Shown: positions 1 through 5,772, counted from the stretch's first letter. The stretch is DNA of 6,466 nt from Methanothrix harundinacea (GCA_002502785.1 DAQG01000125.1:1-6466), one strand, 5' to 3'. A program made the numbers and translations. Notes: generated by a model from the letters alone, not told the origin.

Positions 1-970
1 GGTTCATGTTCTGGATCGCCTGGCCGGAAGCTCCCTTAACCAGGTTGTCTATCGCCGACATGACGACGATCCGATCGCCCGATCCATCAACCTCAAAGCC
101 TATGTCGCAGAAGTTCGAGCCCCTGACGCCGCCCAGGGACGGCACTCCTGGCACCATCCGGACGAAGTGAGCGTCGTTGTAGAACTCCCGGTAAATCTTC
201 AAGATTTCAGCCTTGTCGGGAATCCTGCCCACAAACTCATCTTTGACCAGGAGGTGGGCCGTCGTCAGGATGCCCCTGATGGCGGGTACTACGTGAGGCG
301 TGAAGCTGACTTTGACGCCGGGCGAGAGGCGTCCCAGCTCCTGCCTTATCTCGGCCGAGTGCCTGTGAGTGGTGAGCTTGTAGCCGATGACGTTTTCGGC
401 CAGGTTCGGGTAATGGCTCGTCTCGGAGGGGGCGATCCCGGCGCCGGAGATCCCGGACTTGGAGTCGAAGACCACCCGTTCGGCAAGGCCCGCCTTGACG
501 AGGGGGGCCACCGAGAGGCTGGCGCCCGTGGGATAGCAGCCTGGGTTTGCGACGAAATCGGCTCCCCTGACCTCGGGGTGCAGCTCCGTCATTCCAAAAA
601 CCGCCTCTCTGAAGGCCCTGTGTTTCATCTTGTACGTCTTCTCGAACACTTCCAGGGGAAGCCTATAGTCTGCGGAGAGGTCTACGACTTTGGCGCCTTC
701 GTCCAGAAGACCGGGAACCCAGTCCATGGCCGTCCCGTGGGGCACGGCGGTGAAGACGAGGTCGCACCTTTCAGCGATCTCCGATACCGTGGGCGATTCG
801 AACTTTAGGGAGCAGACGCCCCGAAGATGGGTGTGAACGTCTCCCACGGGGGTTCCCTCGAGCTTGCGGGAGGTTATGCAGACCGCCTCTGCCTTGGGAT
901 GGCAGCTGAGGAGGCGCAATAGCTCGCCGCCGGTGTAGCCGGACCCTCCGACGATTCCTACCTTGATCAT
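1..970 (-). CDS. argC: N-acetyl-gamma-glutamyl-phosphate reductase (3' end cut by window)
   Basis: ArgC is a cytoplasmic enzyme that reduces N-acetyl-glutamyl-5-phosphate with NADPH to N-acetyl-glutamate semialdehyde, the third step of arginine (ornithine) synthesis. I translated the minus strand from the ATG at 970-968 and it stays open for 323 codons to the window edge. Seen: the dinucleotide-binding start MIKVGIVGGSGYTGGELL at residues 1-18, the catalytic cysteine C145 in NPGCYPTG, SGISGAG at 172-178, the HRH at 202-204 that holds the family's catalytic histidine, and PHVVPAIRG at 225-233. The last readable residues, GQAIQNMN, are the usual near-terminal motif, so probably only about 15-25 residues are missing. 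A TATA box 24 bp upstream and no clear ribosome binding site suggest a leaderless transcript. It is divergent from the regulatory cluster, with no sign of functional linkage to it. Confidence 0.96.
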   Translation of the reverse strand, partial: MIKVGIVGGSGYTGGELLRLLSCHPKAEAVCITSRKLEGTPVGDVHTHLRGVCSLKFESPTVSEIAERCDLVFTAVPHGTAMDWVPGLLDEGAKVVDLSADYRLPLEVFEKTYKMKHRAFREAVFGMTELHPEVRGADFVANPGCYPTGASLSVAPLVKAGLAERVVFDSKSGISGAGIAPSETSHYPNLAENVIGYKLTTHRHSAEIRQELGRLSPGVKVSFTPHVVPAIRGILTTAHLLVKDEFVGRIPDKAEILKIYREFYNDAHFVRMVPGVPSLGGVRGSNFCDIGFEVDGSGDRIVVMSAIDNLVKGASGQAIQNMN

Positions 971-993
971 GAAGAGAGACCAATACGGGCTGG

Positions 994-1000
994 TATAAAA
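994..1000 (-). promoter_or_regulatory. TATA box of argC
   Basis: The plus strand reads TATAAAA, so the minus strand reads TTTTATA, a reasonable archaeal TATA element. Its downstream edge is 24 bp from the argC ATG. That is about the usual TATA-to-start-site distance in archaea, so transcription would begin at or next to the ATG. No Shine-Dalgarno sequence lies in the gap, which fits leaderless translation. Position and match are seen; function is inferred. Confidence 0.5.
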
Positions 1001-1143
1001 TCGACACGCTGGCATCTCGGCGCCCCTCCTGATCCGATTCGCCAGATTCGTCGGTATCTGGAAATCTTTCGGTCTGATCTCGATCTTGACTAAAGGGCGA
1101 TTACCCCTTCAAAGGAACATGAAACAGAAGAACGGCGAAAGAA

Positions 1144-1189
1144 GATATTTATCGGTGAATGCGACACTTGTATCGATAGATGAAATATC
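1144..1189 (+). promoter_or_regulatory. Probable promoter and inverted repeat upstream of the STAS gene
   Basis: ATATTTAT at 1145-1152, with purine-rich GAAAG upstream as a possible BRE, is the best TATA candidate for the plus-strand cluster. It predicts a start near 1175-1180 and a leader of about 65 nt. The TATA sequence is also the left arm of an inverted repeat: GATATTTATC (1144-1153) against GATGAAATATC (1179-1189), which match apart from one extra base. A perfect TATCGATA palindrome lies between the arms at 1171-1178. A repressor bound here would cover the TATA box and the start site. The repeats are seen; operator function is inferred. Confidence 0.4.
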
Positions 1190-1217
1190 CGTTCAGATAC
1201 GCGAGGCGGATCTGTAA

Positions 1218-1241
1218 TTTGAGATGCATTTTGAGATGATC
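1218..1241 (+). repeat. Tandem 12-bp repeat containing the STAS gene ribosome binding site
   Basis: TTTGAGATGCAT (1218-1229) is followed directly by TTTGAGATGATC (1230-1241); the first nine bases are identical. The second copy contains TGAGATGATC, which matches 8 of 10 bases of the ideal archaeal Shine-Dalgarno GGAGGTGATC and lies at normal spacing before the ATG at 1244. The upstream copy could act as a decoy or standby ribosome site, or be chance. It supports 1244 as the start of the STAS gene. Confidence 0.5.
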
Positions 1242-1243
1242 CC

Positions 1244-1582
1244 ATGAAACTCGACGATAAAAGTTCAGGCGACGTGAAGATAGTCCTCCCGGAGGGAAGG
1301 CTGGACGCCTCGTCGTCAGACGAGCTAAAGGTGAAGATCGATGGGCTGATCAGCGAAGGATGTAGAAAGATCGTTGTGAACTTCGAAGGCGTTGAGTACA
1401 TCAGCAGCTCGGGGCACCGGGTGATGCTGGCGTCCCTCAAGCAGCTGAGAAAGACGGGCGGCGATCTGAAGCTGGCATCCCTGAAGCCGTACGTCAGGGA
1501 GACCTTCGAGATCGCCGGGTTCACCCAGCTCTTCGAGATATATGACGGGGAAGACGAGGCCGTGGCCGAATTCGGGAAATGA
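1244..1582 (+). CDS. Single-domain STAS protein, RsbV/SpoIIAA-like anti-anti-factor
   Basis: This 112-residue soluble protein is a stand-alone STAS domain, the size of bacterial RsbV and SpoIIAA. Such proteins are phosphorylated on one serine by an RsbW/SpoIIAB kinase, dephosphorylated by a PP2C phosphatase, and when unphosphorylated bind the kinase. Seen: first strand with EGRLDAS (17-23), IVVNFEGVEYI (43-53) leading to the phospho-site loop SSSG at 54-57, GGDLKLASL (72-80), and the C-terminal FEIAGFTQLFEIY (88-100). Aligned with SpoIIAA DSSG, Ser55 is the expected phospho-acceptor. The aspartate before it is Ser54 here, and the usual Leu/Ile after the glycine is His58. Start 1244 is fixed by TGAGATGATC just upstream. 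It is followed after 54-63 bp by the phosphatase gene, and the kinase gene is third, so all three parts of a partner switch are present. The output target cannot be a sigma factor if the host is an archaeon. Confidence 0.9.
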   Translation: MKLDDKSSGDVKIVLPEGRLDASSSDELKVKIDGLISEGCRKIVVNFEGVEYISSSGHRVMLASLKQLRKTGGDLKLASLKPYVRETFEIAGFTQLFEIYDGEDEAVAEFGK

Positions 1583-1589
1583 GGCCGAG

Positions 1590-1610
1590 GATCAGGATTC
1601 GGCCCTGATC
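1590..1610 (+). other. Stem-loop between the STAS and phosphatase genes
   Basis: GATCAGG (1590-1596) and CCTGATC (1604-1610) form a perfect 7-bp stem with a 7-nt loop, followed by AAAA. It begins 8 bp after the STAS stop and ends 27 bp before the first phosphatase ATG. No U tract follows, so it is unlikely to be a strong terminator. In the mRNA it could mark a processing or stability site that lets STAS be made in excess over the phosphatase. The pairing is seen; the role is a guess. Confidence 0.4.
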
Positions 1611-1636
1611 AAAACCTCGCCCCCAGCAGATCAGAG

Positions 1637-3010
1637 ATGACGACTATGTCGGGCAGCTTGCTTTTAGACCTCATCGACAAAATCTGCGTCATCGTGGTGG
1701 CGGCATATCTCATCACCAGGACGAGACGCTTCTCCGAAGTTCTCGACGGCAAGCTCACCCCGAAGAACCAGGGGGCTCTGATTCTGATATTCGGGGCCTT
1801 CTCCGTATTCGGGACGGTATCGGGAGTCGAGATCGCGGGCGTGATCGCCAACGTCAGAGACCTGGGGCCGATGATCGGGGGACTTGTCGGCGGACCGTTG
1901 GTCGGATTGGGAGCTGGTCTGATCGGTGGAGGTTACCGCTACCTTTTGGGTGGGTTTACGGGATTGCCGTGCTCGATCGCCACGGTCCTTGCGGGGGTTT
2001 TCGGTGGCGCAGTGTACCTGCTAAACCAACGCAAGTTCGTGGGGATCAGGGGGGCGGTCGTATTTTCGGTCTTTGTCGAGACCTTTCACATGCTCCTCGT
2101 CCTTCTGATTTCAGAACCCTATTCTGAGGCCCTCATGGTCGTCCGGGAGACCGGAATTCCCATGATCGCCTCCAACTCCATTGGCATGTTGATCTTCGCC
2201 TTTATGATATCGAACCTGATGAAGGAACGAGATACGGCACAAGAACGGGACGAGTACTTCGATGAGCTTGAAAAAAAGAAGCTGGAGCTGAACATCGCCC
2301 GCGAGATTCAGCAGAGCTTCCTTCCAGAGACGGTGCCCCTGCTTAAGGGTTTCGATCTGGCCGCCACCAGCCATCCCGCCAAGGAGGTGGGGGGCGACTT
2401 TTACGATTTCATCCCCATATCTGAGAACAAGATGGGGCTAGTCATCGCAGACGTTTCGGGAAAGAGCGTTCCCGCCGCCCTATTCATGGTCCTCTCCAGG
2501 GCGATGGTAAAGGCGAGCGCCACCGGAAACCCCACAGCTTTGGAGGTCGCAAAGAAAGCCAACGACCTGATCGCCGCCGACGCCAAGTCGGGGATGTTCG
2601 TAACCCTCTTCTATGCGATACTGGACCAGGAGGCTCGGACCCTCAGGTACGTCAACGCCGGCCACAACCCGCCCCTCGTCCTGAACGGCGTGACCGGCGA
2701 CCTCACCCTTCTAAAAACCCGAGGGATCGCCATGGGGGTCATGGACGACGCAGAGATGGAGGAGAGGGAGATCGAGATCGGTGAGGGGGACGTGGTGGTC
2801 TTCTACACCGGCGGCGCGACCGAAGCCGTCGACGAGAGGTTCAACCAGTTCGGTGTCGAGAGGCTCGTTGAAACCGTGAGGAAGAACGGCCACCTTCCTG
2901 CAGCAGGTCTCGTCGAAAAAATCATAGATGAAGTCCTCGCCTTCAGCAGAGACGCGCCCCAGTTCGATGACATCACCCTCATGGTGCTGAAGGGGGAAAA
3001 GAAGGGATGA
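1637..3010 (+). CDS. Membrane PP2C phosphatase with LytS-type 5TM sensor (RsbU/SpoIIE-like)
   Basis: The 457-residue protein joins a membrane sensor to a serine phosphatase that would dephosphorylate the STAS protein. Residues 8-195 contain about five hydrophobic helices with the 5TM-LytS signature NVRDLGPMIGG (72-82), LVGGPLVGLGAG (83-94) and GGGYRYLLGG (97-106). A charged, probably coiled-coil linker (195-225) leads through AREIQQSFLP (221-230) into the SpoIIE-type PP2C domain: EVGGDFYDF (250-258, metal ligand D254), VIADVSGK (269-276, D272), YVNAGHNPP (338-346) and the final FDDITLMVL (443-451). The usual YTDGVTEA reads YTGGATEA (390-397), so the conserved aspartate is Gly392 (GGC at 2810-2812), and SGKG is SGKS. 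Three of four acidic metal positions remain. ATG 1637 gives the longest frame, but GAGATGA at 1634-1640 is better placed for the ATG at 1646 (454 residues). The stop overlaps the kinase start. In other LytS-type sensors this region binds small metabolites (pyruvate for BtsS); the ligand here is unknown. Confidence 0.9.
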   Translation: MTTMSGSLLLDLIDKICVIVVAAYLITRTRRFSEVLDGKLTPKNQGALILIFGAFSVFGTVSGVEIAGVIANVRDLGPMIGGLVGGPLVGLGAGLIGGGYRYLLGGFTGLPCSIATVLAGVFGGAVYLLNQRKFVGIRGAVVFSVFVETFHMLLVLLISEPYSEALMVVRETGIPMIASNSIGMLIFAFMISNLMKERDTAQERDEYFDELEKKKLELNIAREIQQSFLPETVPLLKGFDLAATSHPAKEVGGDFYDFIPISENKMGLVIADVSGKSVPAALFMVLSRAMVKASATGNPTALEVAKKANDLIAADAKSGMFVTLFYAILDQEARTLRYVNAGHNPPLVLNGVTGDLTLLKTRGIAMGVMDDAEMEEREIEIGEGDVVVFYTGGATEAVDERFNQFGVERLVETVRKNGHLPAAGLVEKIIDEVLAFSRDAPQFDDITLMVLKGEKKG

Positions 3011-3432
3011 AAGCATCTTTCGAGCTGGAAGCTGAAAGCTCCCTGGAATATCTGTCCAGAATAGGAGATTTCGTCCTCGACTCGACGAGAGGATCGGGCC
3101 TTGATCAGCGCGAGACGTTTCACCTGATGACGGCCGTCGACGAGGCCTGTACCAACATAATAAAGTACAGCGGCTCTGACGAGATCGAGATAAAGTGCGA
3201 GGTAAAGGACGAGCTGGTCGTCGTGCAGATCAAAGACGACGGGGTCGCCTTCAACCCCCTGGAAGCTCCAACGCCCGACCTCAACGTCCCTCTCGAAGAG
3301 CGGAAGGTGGGGGGTCTTGGAATACACTTCATCAGAACTCTAATGGATGATGTGAAATATGAACGTCGGGAGGGAAAGAACATGCTGACAATGACCCTCC
3401 GGCACCGCCAAAACAATATTTCACGAAGCTGA
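3007..3432 (+). CDS. GHKL serine kinase, RsbW/SpoIIAB-like (anti-sigma-factor family)
   Basis: A 141-residue soluble HATPase_c_2 protein, the length of bacterial RsbW/SpoIIAB. The family dimerises, binds ATP and phosphorylates the partner STAS protein. Seen: N box AVDEACTNIIKYS (43-55) with general-base Glu46 and Mg-binding Asn50; G1 box IKDDGVAFNP (75-84) with Asp78 and Gly79; an ATP-lid segment about 85-100; G2 box VGGLGIHFIR (101-110); and final strands VKYERREGKNMLTMTL. All ATP-binding residues are intact, so it is probably an active kinase. Its ATG overlaps the phosphatase TGA as ATGA (3007-3010), which implies translational coupling and fixed stoichiometry. With STAS and PP2C in the same transcript it is very likely the kinase of this partner switch. 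In bacteria the other client is a sigma factor; none is encoded here. The degenerate copy of this domain on the next gene's product is the most obvious alternative partner. Confidence 0.92.
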   Translation: MKASFELEAESSLEYLSRIGDFVLDSTRGSGLDQRETFHLMTAVDEACTNIIKYSGSDEIEIKCEVKDELVVVQIKDDGVAFNPLEAPTPDLNVPLEERKVGGLGIHFIRTLMDDVKYERREGKNMLTMTLRHRQNNISRS

Positions 3433-3462
3433 TTATAAATATCTTACCGATAAATGTTTAAA
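3433..3462 (+). promoter_or_regulatory. Promoter of the permease gene
   Basis: TTATAAATA (3433-3441), directly after the kinase stop, is close to the archaeal TATA consensus and predicts a start near 3463-3468, leaving a leader of about 30 nt. A second AT-rich element, GTTTAAA (3456-3462), would place the start near 3487 and give an almost leaderless mRNA. The permease can therefore be transcribed independently of the three switch genes, although read-through is also possible because no terminator is seen. The sequence is seen; start sites are inferred. Confidence 0.5.
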
Positions 3463-3494
3463 TTCGTACTGCCACTTAATAATTGGGACCAAAA

Positions 3495-5204
3495 ATGCCT
3501 AAGAAACCGCCAGAGTTGACTTACGGCGTCGATGACGACCCACCATTCACCACTAACCTTCTTCTCGGCCTTCAGCACGTCTTCATCATATCCATCAGCC
3601 TCATCTTTCCGGTTGTGGTGGTGAGGTCCATCGGCGGAACCCCCCAGCAGGCGGAGTTCATGGTCAGCATGTCGATGCTTGCCGCAGGCATCGGGACGAT
3701 GCTACAAGCCCTGAACAGAAAGGGCATGGGCTCAGGCTACCTCTGCCCCTCGGTCTGCGGGCCTTCTTATCTCTCGGCGTCCCTTATGGCGGCAAACGTT
3801 GGAGGCCTTCACGTCCTCTTTGGAATGACCTCGCTTGCAGGGCTTTTTGAGGTGCTTTTGTCGCGAGTTATGCACAGGCTCCGGGTTTTATTCCCGCCGG
3901 AGGTGACGGGGCTTGTGGTGGCGATGGTCGGAATCACAGTGATCCCCGTAGCCCTTCCAAACCTGGTGGGCCGGGACGCCACAGACACGATAACAGAGCT
4001 TCCCGAAATTGTGGTAGCTCTCGTCACTCTGGGTACGATGGTCGGAATAAGCGTCTGGTCCAAGGGGAAGATGAGGCTCTACTCGGTTCTGGTGGGGATG
4101 ACTTTCGGCTATCTCGCCTCCATCGCTCTGAGGATCCTGAACATCTCCCACCTAGAGCTTTTCACCGAGTCACCTCTCGTCGCCTTCCCCGACCTTGACT
4201 ACTTCGGCTGGTCCTTTGACCTCGCCCTGCTGATGCCTTTCCTGATAGCGGTAACCTGCTCCACTCTGAAGACTGTGGGCGATATAACCACCTGCCAGAA
4301 GATAAACGACGTTGATTGGAAAAGGACCGACATGAAGAACGTCAGCAAGGGGATCCTGGCCGACGGCATGAGCGATGTCGTTGGCGGCCTTGTGGGGGGG
4401 CTTGGTCAGTCTACCTCTTCGAGCAACGTTGGTCTCTCGATAGGGACCGGGGCGACGAGCAGAAAGACCGCTTTTGCCATCGGCGGTCTTCTCGTATTCC
4501 TCGCATTCCTCCCAAAGCTCGCCATGGTCTTCGTGATTATGCCAAAGCCGGTGATGGGAGCGACCCTGATATACGCTGTCAGCTTCATGATCATAGCGGG
4601 TTTTCAGATAATAATGTCGAGGATGCTGGATGCGAGAAGGACGTTTCTTGTGGGGATACCCCTGATCATGGGGCTTTCCGTCGACGCCCTTCCCGAGCTG
4701 TACGAGAACGTTCCCTCCCTCCTGCAGCCCATATTCAGCTCGTCATTATCCCTGGCGGCGGTACTGGTGGTCCTCTTAAACCTCATATTCAGGATCGGCA
4801 TAGCAAAACGGCAGCGTCTGGTTCTGAAGCCGGGAGTCGACGACGCCGACTCGATCTTCAACTTCATGGAGAAGCAGGGCGCTGCCTGGGGTGCCAGAAA
4901 AGAGGTGATCTACAGGGCGATATCGGCCCTCCACGAACTTTACGAGGCGGTTACCGGTTCGAATCTGGCGGAAGGCGAGATCGAGGTCGAAGTCAGCTTC
5001 GACGAGTTTAACCTCGACGTGGAGGCTCGATACAAAGGAGTGCCCCTGGATCTGCCGTCGACGAGGCCGAGCGAGGCAGATCTTTTGAGGGATGACTCGT
5101 CGGCGATCAGGCTGTCGGGCTTCATGATAAAGCGGTACGCAAACTCGGTGAAGCTGGACCAGAAAGACGGAATGTGCCGAATAAGGCTTCACTTCGACCA
5201 CTGA
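3495..5204 (+). CDS. NCS2-type nucleobase transporter homologue with C-terminal degenerate RsbW-like (GHKL) domain
   Basis: A 569-residue membrane protein. Residues about 15-440 are an NCS2 (xanthine/uracil permease, UraA-fold) domain with 12 or more hydrophobic segments. Seen: GLQHVF (25-30) as in TM1 of the family; TLKTVGDIT (257-265); LADGMSD (288-294); and SNVGLSIGTGATSR (310-323), the family's N-x-G...T...SR signature. Residue 259 is Lys where, as I recall XanQ, the essential substrate Glu (E272) sits, and the preceding Gln of QNNG is Ser310, so the substrate is uncertain. Residues 451-569 (bases 4845-5201) align with the upstream kinase: N box ALHELYEAVTGS, RYKGVPLDLP at G1, AIRLSGFMIK at G2, then VK and G at matching spacing. 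Asn50 becomes Ala, the G1 Asp becomes Lys, and the G2 glycines are lost, so ATP binding is unlikely. An in-frame TTG at 3483 would add four residues, but the ATG is preferred. No Shine-Dalgarno sequence is evident. A nucleobase or anion transporter gated by the STAS switch is the inferred role. Confidence 0.88.
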   Translation: MPKKPPELTYGVDDDPPFTTNLLLGLQHVFIISISLIFPVVVVRSIGGTPQQAEFMVSMSMLAAGIGTMLQALNRKGMGSGYLCPSVCGPSYLSASLMAANVGGLHVLFGMTSLAGLFEVLLSRVMHRLRVLFPPEVTGLVVAMVGITVIPVALPNLVGRDATDTITELPEIVVALVTLGTMVGISVWSKGKMRLYSVLVGMTFGYLASIALRILNISHLELFTESPLVAFPDLDYFGWSFDLALLMPFLIAVTCSTLKTVGDITTCQKINDVDWKRTDMKNVSKGILADGMSDVVGGLVGGLGQSTSSSNVGLSIGTGATSRKTAFAIGGLLVFLAFLPKLAMVFVIMPKPVMGATLIYAVSFMIIAGFQIIMSRMLDARRTFLVGIPLIMGLSVDALPELYENVPSLLQPIFSSSLSLAAVLVVLLNLIFRIGIAKRQRLVLKPGVDDADSIFNFMEKQGAAWGARKEVIYRAISALHELYEAVTGSNLAEGEIEVEVSFDEFNLDVEARYKGVPLDLPSTRPSEADLLRDDSSAIRLSGFMIKRYANSVKLDQKDGMCRIRLHFDH

Positions 5205-5302
5205 AGGTCCGGGGAAGGAAACTTTCAAATTATGCTGTAGCAACCTTTGTCACGACATACCCAGATCTTGTAAGGGCTTTTATCATAGCCTGTTCCCGAT
5301 TT

Positions 5303-5547
5303 TTCGTCGTTCTCTGGTCAAACTGGCGTCGGCGCAAACTCCCGCCTCCGCGAGATGCTAAAGATCATATGCGAGGAGAGGGGGGGCGAAGTTCTACGCC
5401 CCGGAGAAGAGGTTCATGGGCGACAACGGTTCGATGATCGCCTATACAGGTCTCGTGATGGTGAAGAGCAGCTTCACCACGCCTCTGGCGGAGTCAAGGG
5501 TCCGGCTGGGGTTCTGGACTGACGAGGTGGAGGTGAGGTGGCAATAG
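5303..5547 (+). pseudogene. 3' fragment of kae1 (KEOPS tRNA t6A synthesis protein), frameshifted
   Basis: Kae1 is the catalytic subunit of KEOPS, which makes the universal t6A37 tRNA modification. Only its C-terminal end is here. One frame (5325-5384) reads GVGANSRLREMLKIICEERG, the nucleotide-site motif near the C-terminus. A second frame (5386-5547) reads AKFYAPEKRFMGDNGSMIAY, continues TGLVMVKSSFTTPLAESRVR and ends FWTDEVEVRWQ with TAG at 5545-5547, the archaeal Kae1 terminus. The shift falls in a run of seven G at 5380-5386, where six would keep the frame. Before 5325 a second shift seems to separate FVVL (5303-5314) from the rest. The first 200 or more residues of Kae1 are absent, with stops in every sensible continuation upstream. 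KEOPS is essential in archaea studied, so an intact copy should exist elsewhere. A sequencing error could explain the G-run shift but not the missing N-terminal part. Confidence 0.8.
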
Positions 5548-5633
5548 GGTCCCGGTGGAGATGGATCGTTAAAGTAGCTGAGATCTCGAAAACTCATTGC
5601 TTACTACTTCGGGAGCGCAGAGGGTCACGAATA

Positions 5634-5653
5634 CCCCGACCTTTAGGTCGGGG
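5634..5653. repeat. Perfect 8-bp palindrome, probable IS200/IS605-type end hairpin
   Basis: CCCCGACC (5634-5641), loop TTTA, then GGTCGGGG (5646-5653) forms a very stable perfect stem-loop. Hairpins of this style, a GC-rich stem with a short T-rich loop flanked by AATA and ATAAA, are typical of IS200/IS605 element ends, where TnpA binds them as single-stranded DNA. It lies about 130 bp before the decayed tnpA gene, so it probably marks that element's left end, or the right end of a lost neighbouring element. A transcription terminator is the alternative, but no T-run follows immediately. Confidence 0.6.
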
Positions 5654-5731
5654 ATAAAGTGAACCCTCGCCCGTTTTTGATCTATTTTAAATCGATAATA
5701 CATTGCATCTTTTTAAAATGAGGTTGTTTTT

Positions 5732-5772
5732 GGCACCTTAGCCACAGGTGGTGCCACCCACCTATGGCTAGG
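5732..5772 (+). promoter_or_regulatory. Imperfect stem-loop in the tnpA leader with an alternative pairing
   Basis: CCTTAGCCACAGGTGG (5736-5751) pairs with CCACCTATGGCTAGG (5758-5772), 14 pairs with one bulged T and one C-A mismatch. A competing shorter hairpin, GGCACC (5732-5737) with GGTGCC (5750-5755), shares bases with it, so only one can form at a time. It lies just before AAGGA (5780-5784) and the presumed tnpA start. IS200-type elements are known to carry leader hairpins that restrain tnpA expression; this could be such a structure or a subterminal TnpA-binding hairpin. Pairing is seen; function is inferred. Confidence 0.4.

Noticed and set aside
167..808. Open plus-strand frame of 213 codons
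   Set aside because: It lies antisense to argC, whose translation matches the family throughout; no recognisable protein in the plus frame.
1090..1524. Open minus-strand frame over the STAS gene
   Set aside because: Serine-rich, low-information translation antisense to a clear STAS domain; a shadow.
1590..1610. Stem-loop as a transcription terminator of the STAS gene
   Set aside because: Only AAAA follows and no U-run; the phosphatase gene has no obvious promoter of its own, so read-through is more likely.
3483..3494. TTG at 3483 as the permease start
   Set aside because: It adds only four residues, there is no ribosome site, and the ATG at 3495 sits at a more usual place relative to the TATA elements.
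4316..5011. Open plus-strand frame of 231 codons inside the permease gene
   Set aside because: Arg/Gly/Asp-rich translation typical of an out-of-frame reading of GC-rich coding DNA; the permease frame carries the family motifs.
5174..5437. Open plus-strand frame of 87 codons after the permease
   Set aside because: It overlaps the permease end and then reads the kae1 fragment in the wrong frame; no motif and no ribosome site.
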